From assembly GCA_028753945.1 (NCBI GenBank), contig JAPNXP010000007.1, forward strand, positions 1,674,001 to 1,738,000: a DNA stretch of 64,000 bases. The letters run 5' to 3'. The notes under the pieces are model-generated. The model was not told the origin of the DNA. It did not search any database and saw only the letters and a list, made by a program, of their open reading frames with translations. Of the stretch, positions 56,487 through 64,000 are shown piece by piece. A program made the position numbers and the translations under genes. Positions within the stretch are counted from its first letter, which is position 1; every line of letters starts with the position of its first letter. Source of the stretch: Hexactinellida sp. DTS-2022 (taxonomy: Eukaryota; Porifera; Hexactinellida).

Positions 56487-58377
56487 CTATATGTTCATTG
56501 AGCATTTTTTTCACACAAGGGAAACTAAGGCTTTGGAAATTCTCCGGCCAAAGATTTTCTGTAGTCCAGCCAAACTAGACCATCCTATAATATAACATAG
56601 TTACAGCAAATGTAAACTAGTCCGACCATAGCGGATCAGCAGAACAGCGTGTTATGCCTATGGCAAGGATATTTCTTGAAAAGGGGAATATAAATTTTCA
56701 AAGCAATTCAAGGCGATATTTGAATTTGATTCTATATGGATTTAAGCAACCCGGGTAACTCCGTTCGCACGGAGTTCCCAGAGGTGCTCAAATCCGTATA
56801 GAATCATATTAATTCGTGATTTCCACACTAAATTTGATCGAGCATTTTGTTTTTTAATATTAGATATTTCAAGCTAGAAGTCCAGAATTTGTCTGGACAA
56901 CACAGCAGATATGTCCTGGAAGCAGTGAATACCTGTTTAAAATAAGTACGAGTTCAACCTAGAAATCTGAAAATAAGTACAAGTATAATTTAATACAATA
57001 AATTGAATAGGTTGAATTCCAAGAAATATTCCAAATTACTGTTAATGATTTGTAAACTTTTTAGCCTGAAGCTCCACTCCCCACCTGAGGATCCTCAATT
57101 CCCGACTAGTGGGTAATTCCCCACCGGTTAAGTACCACTGATATAGTGTTTCATTTGCGCACAGTAGATAACAATTCTATATTTCTTATTCCGGAAACAT
57201 AATAGCCACAGTTTTTAATTATAGAGAGTTTCTTATGCGCATCGTTTATGACTAATGTATATTTCTAAGTCGGGAACCATAAGAATCCACAGTTGTTATT
57301 CTAGAGACGTGCTTTTGCGTACCGTTTATTACTAATGTATATGTCTTAGTCTGGAAGTATACAAAGCACACTTTTTAATATAGACAGTTTATTTTGCTCA
57401 ACATTTATGACAAATCTATATTTCTTAATCGGAGGCTTAATAAGCACAGTTGTTTGTTCATCTATAGTGGTGCTTTTGCGCACCGTTTATGACTAATGTA
57501 TATTTATTTGTCGGGAAGAATTTTATGCCCAGTTGTTATTCTAGAGAGGTGCTGTTGCGCACTATTTATCACTGATGTATATTTCTTAGACGGGAAGCAT
57601 AATAAGGACATTTTTATTATTGAAAGTTTCTTTTGCGCACCCTTTTTGACTAATGCATATTTCTTATTCGGGAAGAATTATTCGGACAGTTGTTATTCTC
57701 GAGAGCTGCTATTGCACACCGTTTATTACTAATGTATATTCCTTATTTGGAAAGCATTATAACCACATTTGTTATTCTAGAGAGATGCTATTGCGTACCG
57801 TTTATGACAATGTATATTACTCCGTCGGGAAGCATTAGAAATTCATTTCATATTATAGAGAGTTTCTTTTGCTCAACATTTATGACTGATGTTTATTACT
57901 TAGTCGGGAAGCATAATAAGCACAGTTTTAATTCTAGACAGTTTCTTTTGCGCACAGTAGATGAGATATCTTCATTACTTAGTCGGGAAGGATAATAAGC
58001 ACAGTTGTTATTCTAGTGAGGTGCAATTGCGCACCGTTTATGACTAATTTATAAATATTAGTCGGGAAGCAATATAACACATTTGTTATTTAGAGAGGTG
58101 CTGTTGCGCACTATTTATGACTATTGCATAGCCTACTCTATATATGGCCTGACAGTAACCTATGAAATATGGACCAAGGATGAAGGAGAAGATGGTAATA
58201 TTTATCCAACCACAATATTTATTTTCAAAAATAATAATAATAATCAACCACAGTAATTTGAAATATTCTTGAAATATATACAATTATTGATCAGATTTTA
58301 TTCAAAACTATTCTATTGACTAACAATCTCATCCTTTTAATTTTGCTTTGGTATTTTATTAATATTAGCTTCTATTC

Positions 58378-60043
58378 ATGCCTAACTCGTGTTCTGTCCC
58401 CGGTTGCAAGAGAAACTACAACCCGGATGACCATGTTCCTGTGTTCAAGATGCCTCAAAATCCACCAACCCTGAATCATGCCTGGAAATGCGCTCTTCGT
58501 CGCGAGGATATCGATGACCTGGAGATGGCACTTTTACTGATGTAACCCGGGCGATCCAAAGCTGAAGGAAGGCGCTGTACCATGTTTACTTCCTGGCTGC
58601 CCAGCGTATTACTCATCCAAACCTACCAAACGGAATCGCTTGTCATACGATGCAAATTAGGAAGACTTGAAGAACCAAACACTACACCTCAGCTTGAGCT
58701 CCGAGAGTCAAGAGAAAGAGAAGTTTGTGGTTAACTCTATACAGGACTTGAAAGATAAGTTAACCTTGATTTCTTTACCTAATAGTTGGTTGGTGTGCTT
58801 CCGTAATGAGAGTAACATAATGTTTGTTCTCGCAAAATTGGCTGAAAAAAATATCTCCGTAAATTTGTACCTTGAAATTAATGCTTATTTATCCACCTCA
58901 GCCTATTTTAATGTACAGAGTATATCCGTTCCCATTGTTGCAATTTGTGACTTCCGAGAAATTCAATCTTTCGCAGGAACTTGCTTTAAGATACAACTCT
59001 AGTTCTTATTGTGATTATCCCCTTAAGTTCGGTTGTGCATCCTTTGAAGATGTACGTCAATTATATAATTTAGAAAGAACAAGTTTAGCCAAGTAAGCTC
59101 CTCATTTGACTATGGAGTCATGTTTTCCGTCTAGCATAGAGCGTCGAAATGTAAAACTGGTTTTGAAAGTCGTTAACGAATTAACAATATCTGCGCAAAC
59201 TATCCAGAACGAATTGCGTTATCCAGAATATAGAAAGAATACTTCGGAGTTTGTTGATGCCCTTCTTACTGCATACTGTTTGGGAATTATTCAACGTGAA
59301 CACACCATATAAAGGAATACGTTTGAACGATAATTTCTCGAGACCTTTGACTTTTAATGAGGAGCGATTTCTATTTTTGACTTGTGTAGTTTTTGGTTAG
59401 ATGCTTGGCAAGCTTTACTAGTAATATTGGCAAACTGAGTAAACAAACATCACCAGTATTTGACATGCTTGTATTGCCTTACCACAAATTACCAAAAATT
59501 TGACTAAATATTGTGGCTTTACATATGTGTTATCCTCCTTTCTACAGACTGATCCCTTGGAACACCATTTCGGTCTATACCGTAGGATGTCGGGTTCTAA
59601 TTATCACATCTCCTATCTTCAAATCCTTGAACCGTGCATCCACTTGAACTTTCTAGCATAATCAAACATATTTACTGATTATTATTATCATTATTATTAT
59701 TATTGTGGTTCACAGTTGCTTCAATCATTAGCCTTTATTGCAGGCTATACTGTCCATCAGTACCTGAAACAACAAAACCGTGTCATGTCTGTACATATGC
59801 TAACAGTTGATATATAATTTCTCCTCTATTTAGACCTGGACTCTCAGTATAAACTTCTGCAGCTAACGGACCGTGGCGTACTTAAATATCCATTTGATTC
59901 AGTTTTGAAATCCAGTCTTGTTTTATGGAAGACATTTAGTGCCATCGAAAACAATAAAGAGCTGTTGGCGAAACTTGTAAGTGGACCTTCTAGAAATATA
60001 TTTGTTGAACTTTCGTTGATGTATTTGGAAGTCTACTTGTATT
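58378..60043 (+). pseudogene. THAP/P-element transposase, decayed
   Basis: Starts with a THAP zinc-finger: MPNSCSVPGCKRNYNPDDHV then PVFKMP (C-x4-C, residues 5 and 10) and HAWKCALRREDIDD, stopping at a premature taa (58543) before the second zinc-ligand pair. Later open segments match the other copy: SWLVCFRNESNIMF (58780-58820), YPLKFGCASFEDVRQLYNLE (59022-59080), CFPSSIERRNVKLVLKVVNE (59118-59180), then the family signature FLQTDPLEHHFGLYRRMSG (59548-59595), a small (att)n microsatellite at 59675-59710, SLAFIAGYTVHQYLK (59727-59770) and LLQLTDRGVLKYP. THAP domains bind the element ends; the body is the transposase. Several stops and frame changes make it inactive. It is in opposite orientation to the copy at 253-1672. 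Confidence 0.85.
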
Positions 60044-60578
60044 AGAGGTGTGTTTAGTTGGAACATCTTATCGAAGCTAGTTGAACGCAGCGAATTGCTT
60101 TCTTGCAAACAAAGTTAAAAATTATAACTAGCTGATCCCTATCAAAAAGTTTAGAAAAGCGGAAATTAAAGAAATTCTCTCAATTATGTGTATACTTATT
60201 TGTATTTATAATGATTTGTATTACTCTGATATTCATATTTCTATTATGTAGTTAAGTGTGTCGTGTGTCACTGCTAGAGCCAGAGAGAGAGAGAGGAGAG
60301 AGGAAAGATAGCAAATAATTTTTTATTATTTACTGTTATAAATATTATAAATTGTACTGTTTGTGTTTATTATTACTATTAAATTATGAAAATCCAATCA
60401 CCGTTGTCATTACAGCTAATACTAATCACGGTCTAGCAGGGCTGAGTTATGTTTACGACCTAGAGACCCATAAAGAACTTAGTTGTTCAATATAGAAAAG
60501 ATTAAAAAATTAAAATTTCCCATCTTCTTGTGCATCCCTGGTGTATCTACTGTCAGGCCATATATAGAGTAGGAGATG
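60044..60578. other. 3' non-coding part of the P-like element
   Basis: AT-rich, with a (GA)n tract at 60275-60305 and the right TIR at 60548-60573. No gene. Confidence 0.6.
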
Positions 60579-60861
60579 CACGGTACGTGGTATACCGATG
60601 ATATAATTAGGTATAACCAATTATACCAAATTAGTGTCTAGTTTCGGTATATCACCTTATGCTTAATATTTATTGAACTACCTAGATTACACCTAGATTA
60701 TTCCAATTTATACCACAATGTACCACGTATATTTCGAGTATTTAGGGTAGTATGTATGTAGGTATATTAAATGTGTAAAGGAAGTTTAGAATATTATACC
60801 AAACAGTTCCTAATTTGGTATAATTAATTATACCTAATTATACCATCAGTATACCACGTAC
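60579..60861. mobile_element. 283-bp MITE with ~56-bp TIRs inserted in the P-like right TIR
   Basis: Ends cacggtacgtggtatacc, repeated inverted at the right end with only a few mismatches over ~56 bases; rich in ggtataatta words. Possible 8-bp duplication aggagatg (60571-60578) and aggctatg (60862-60869), two mismatches. Skipping the element restores the right TIR of the P-like element (gagtagg + ctatg). Confidence 0.85.
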
Positions 60862-60869
60862 CGTGAGGC

Positions 60870-63800
60870 TATGAGTAATGATATTAATTAGTCGGGAAGT
60901 ATAATAAGCACAGTTGTTATTCTAGAGAGGTGCTGTTGCGTACCGTTTATTTCTAATGTGTATGTCTTAGTCTGGAAGTATAATAAGCACAGATGTAATT
61001 CTAGATAGGTGCTGTTGCGTAACGTTTATTACTAATGTATATGTCTTAGTCTGGAAGTTTAATATGCACACTTTTTATATCGAGAGTTTCTTTTGCGCAC
61101 CGTATATGACAAATCTATATTTCTGAGTCGGGTAGCATAATAAGGACAGTTGTTTTTCTAGAGAGGTGCTATTGCGCACCGTTTAAGAATAATGTATATT
61201 TATTTGTCGGGAACCATTATAACCAATGTGTCTATAATAGAGAGGTGCGTTGGGTTCCGTTCATGACTAATGTATATTACTTAGTCGGGACGCATTATAA
61301 GCTCAGTTGTTATTCTAGAGAGGTGCTATTGCGCACCGTATATCACTAATGTATATCTCTTAGACGGGAACCATAATAACCACAGTTGTCATCCTAGAGA
61401 GGTACTATTGCGCACCGTTTATGACTAATGTTTTCTTCTCATTCGGGAAGCATAATAAGCTCAGTTGTAATGATTGAGAGTTTATTTTGCACACATTTAA
61501 TGAATAATGTTTATTTCTTTGTCGTGTCGCATCAAATGCACAGTTGAAATTATAGAGAGTTTCTTTTGCTCACCATATGTGACTAATGTATATTTATTAG
61601 TCGGGAACCATTATAACCGCAGTTGTTATTCTAGAGAGGTGCTGCAGCGTGCCGTTTATGTCTAATGTATATTAAATAGTCGGGAAGCAAAATAACCACA
61701 GTTTTTATATATAGAGAGTTTCTGTTGCTCACCATATTTGACTAGTGTATATTTATTAGTCGGGAACCATTATAACCACAGTTGTTATTCTAGAGAGGTG
61801 CTGCTGCATGCCGTTTATAACTAAACTATATTCCTTAGTAGGGAAGCAAAATATGCACAGTTGTTATTATAGAGAGGTGCTATTGCCCACCGTTTATGAG
61901 TATTTCTTAGTCGGGAACCATTATAACCACAGTTTTTTTTCTAGGGAGGTGCTGTTGCACACCGTTTAATACTAAACTATATTCCTTATTCGGCAAGAAT
62001 AATAACCACAGTATATATAGAGATTTTCTTTTGTGCATTGTTTATGACTAATGTATATTTCTTTGTCGGGAACCATTATAACCACTGTTGTTATTCTAGA
62101 GAGGTCCTATCCCGCCCGTATATTACTAACATATATTTATTATTCGGGAACCAATATAAACACAGTTGTTATTCTAGGGAGGTGCTGTTGCTGACCGTTC
62201 ATGACTAATGTGTATTAATTAGTCAGGAAGCAAAATAACACAGTTGTTATTCTAGAGAGGTTCTGTTGCGTACCGTTTATTTCTAATGTGTATGTCTTAG
62301 TCTGGAAGTATAATAAGCACAGATGTAATTCTAGAAAGGTGCTGTTGCGTAACGTTTATTACTAATGTATATGTCTTAGTCTGGAAGTTTAATATGCACA
62401 CTTTTTATATCGAGAGTTACTTTTGCGCACCGTATATGACAAATCTATATTTCTGAGTCGGGTAGCATAATAAGGACAGTTGTTTTTCTAGAGAGGTGCT
62501 ATTGCGCACCGTTTATGAATAATGTATATTTATTTGTCGGGAACCATTATAACCAATGTGTCTATAATAGAGAGGTGCGTTGGGTTCCGTTCATAACTAA
62601 TGTATAGTACTTAGTCGGGAGGCATTATAAGCTCAGTTGGTATTCTAAAGAGGTGCTATTGCGCACAGTTTATCACTAATGTATATCTCTTAGACGGGAA
62701 CCATAATAACCACAGTTGTCATCCTAGAGAGGTACTATTGCGCACCGTTTATGACTAATGTTTTCTTCTCATTCGGGAAGCATAATAAGCTCAGTTGTAA
62801 TGATTGAGAGTTTATTTTGCACACATTTAATGATTAATGTTTATTTCTTTGTCGTGTCGCATCATATGCACAGTTGAAATTATAGAGAGTTTCTTTTGCT
62901 CACCATATGTGACTAATGTATATATATTAGTCGGGAACCATTATAACCGCAGTTGTTATTCTAGAGAGGTGCTGCAGCGTGCCGTTTATGTCTAATGTAT
63001 ATTAAATAGTCGGGAAGCAAAATAACCACAGTTTTTATATATAGAGAGTTTCTGTTGCTCACCATATTTGACTAGTGTATATTTATTAGTCGGGAACCAT
63101 TATAACCACAGTTGTTATTCTAGAGAGGTGCTGCTGCATGCCGTTTATTACTAAACTACATTCCTTAGTAGGGAAGCAAAATATGCACAATTGTTATTCT
63201 AGAGAGGTGCTGTTGCACACCGTTTATTACTAATGAATAATACTAGGTAGGGTAGCATAATAACCACATTTTCAATCTATAGAGAGTTTCTTTTGCACAC
63301 CGTTTATTACTAAACTATATTCCTTAGTCGGGAAGCAAAATATGCACAGTTGTTATTCTAGAGAGGTGCTGTTGCGCACCGTTTATAACTAATGAATAAT
63401 ACTAGGTGGGGAAGCATAATAACCACATTTTCAATCTATAGAGAGTTTCTTTCGCACACCGTTTATTACTAAACTATATTCATTAGTCGGGGAGCAAAAT
63501 ATGCACAGTTGTTATTCTAGAGAGGTACTGTTGCATACCGTTTATTACTAATTAAATATACTAGGTAGGGAAGCATAATGACCACATTTTCAATATATAG
63601 AGAGTTTCTTTTGCACTCCGTTTATGACTAATGTTTATCTCATTTGGAAAGCATAATAAGCACAGTGTTTTTCTAGAGATGTGCTGTTGCGCACCGTTTA
63701 TTTCTAATGTATATGTCTTTGTCTGGAAGTATAATAAGCATAGTTTTTAATATCGAGAATATCTTTTGCGCACCGTTTATTTCTAATGTATATGTCTTAG

Positions 63801-64000
63801 TATGGAAGTATAATTAGCACAGTTTTTAATACAGAGAGTTTCTTTTGCGCACCGTATATGACAAATCTATATTTCTGAGTCGGGTAGCATAATAAGGACA
63901 GTTGTTTTTCTAGAGAGGTGCTATTGCGCACCGTTTAAGAATAATGTATATTTATTTGTCGGGAACCATTATAACCAATGTGTCTATAATAGAGAGGTGC
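60870..64000 (+). repeat. ~79-bp satellite array, block 5, with ~1.33-kb higher-order repeats
   Basis: The array runs to the window end. A block starting ttctaatgtgtatgtcttag at 60951 recurs at 62281 (offset 1,330) with only a few differences, and a third copy begins near 63860 (offset ~1,422). Each contains ~17 monomers. High identity between blocks against low identity between adjacent monomers shows recent amplification of a multi-monomer unit. Confidence 0.95.

Larger units (their letters stand above)
55985..57140. mobile_element. 1,156-bp hAT-like element with two nested MITEs
   Basis: Ends cattggttcttaacctttct and, inverted, cagtggtacttaaccggtgg. 8-bp duplication atatagag (55977-55984) and atatagtg (57141-57148), one mismatch, inside a satellite monomer. 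The interior after removing the nested elements is ~830 bp with no coding capacity; gcccacc/ccccacct words repeat near the ends. Confidence 0.9.
55271..58126 (+). repeat. ~79-bp satellite array, block 4 (split by an hAT element)
   Basis: Satellite from 55271 to 55984 and from 57141 to 58126; the insertion between is the 1,156-bp hAT-like element. The end at 58126 is tttatgactattg, directly against the P-like element. Confidence 0.95.
58127..60866 (+). mobile_element. P-like element with THAP-transposase remnant
   Basis: Left TIR catagcctactctatatatg extends to gcctgacagta (58127-58157). The right TIR is inverted at 60548-60573 and its last bases (ctatg, to about 60866) lie beyond a MITE inserted at 60571-60861. 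The satellite flanks are actattg on the left and agtaatg on the right, each one base from the monomer consensus actaatg, so a 7-bp duplication fits. P elements usually make 7-8-bp duplications and begin with CA. Contents: broken transposase gene 58378-60043. Confidence 0.8.

Noticed and set aside
57496..57995. Open frames of 60-100 codons inside the satellite, here and in the other satellite blocks
   Set aside because: They follow the repeat unit and its frame rotation, share the same recurring words and have no domain; they are by-products of the satellite sequence.
1..64000. CRISPR array, given many regularly spaced repeats
   Set aside because: Repeats are contiguous satellites without unique spacers, in a eukaryotic transposon context, and no cas-like gene exists.
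1..64000. tRNA or rRNA genes
   Set aside because: No tRNA B-box with matching arms was found; the few ggttcaaat-like words lie inside the helicase pseudogene or repeats.

Overview
This window is transposon- and satellite-dominated, AT-rich eukaryotic DNA, most likely from an animal genome. The spliced transposase genes, THAP/P-like, hAT and OTU-bearing Helitron proteins, and many TIR elements with TA or 8-bp target duplications fit an aquatic invertebrate such as a sponge, cnidarian or mollusc. I cannot name the species. I see no convincing host gene, tRNA, rRNA or CRISPR array. All family assignments come from reading motifs by eye.

Layout. (1) 1-4.3 kb: decayed minus-strand transposase genes (a P/THAP9-like C-terminal half and an unrecognised family). 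(2) A ~79-bp satellite fills 4.35-6.9, 21.3-24.0, 47.6-50.5, 55.3-58.1 and 60.9-64.0 kb and is the matrix into which almost everything else is inserted. (3) 6.9-21.3 kb: a nest of Helitron-like elements. A minus-strand copy carries the Pif1-type helicase plus an OTU protease domain (9.8-12.2 kb). A plus-strand copy carries the Rep half (16.85-19.97 kb). Between them lies a short non-autonomous copy split by a complete 2,960-bp hAT transposon with an open 741-residue transposase. The Helitron 3' ends are chains of short hairpins, and the 5' region is made of ~141-bp tandem units. (4) 24.0-47.6 kb: a 23.6-kb block bounded by ~270-290-bp inverted repeats. It is filled with a degenerate ~185-bp repeat in both orientations, a spliced tyrosine-recombinase-like gene and several small TIR elements. 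(5) 50.5-55.3 kb: a 4.8-kb DNA transposon with ~630-bp TIRs and a multi-exon, slightly broken transposase of a family I cannot name. (6) 56.0-57.1 kb: an hAT-like element with two smaller hAT MITEs inside it. (7) 58.1-60.9 kb: a P-like element with a THAP domain, in opposite orientation to the copy at the left edge and interrupted at its right TIR by a MITE. (8) The satellite to the window end, organised in ~1.33-kb higher-order repeats.

How the parts fit. Many insertions can be verified from target duplications or from paralogous empty sites inside the window. The most unusual pattern is that the Helitron termini, the P-like element and the 23.6-kb block all break the 79-bp satellite within the same ~10-bp segment (actaatgtat). 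The second is that the Rep half and the helicase half of the Helitron gene end and begin at almost the same codon, in opposite orientation, ~7 kb apart.
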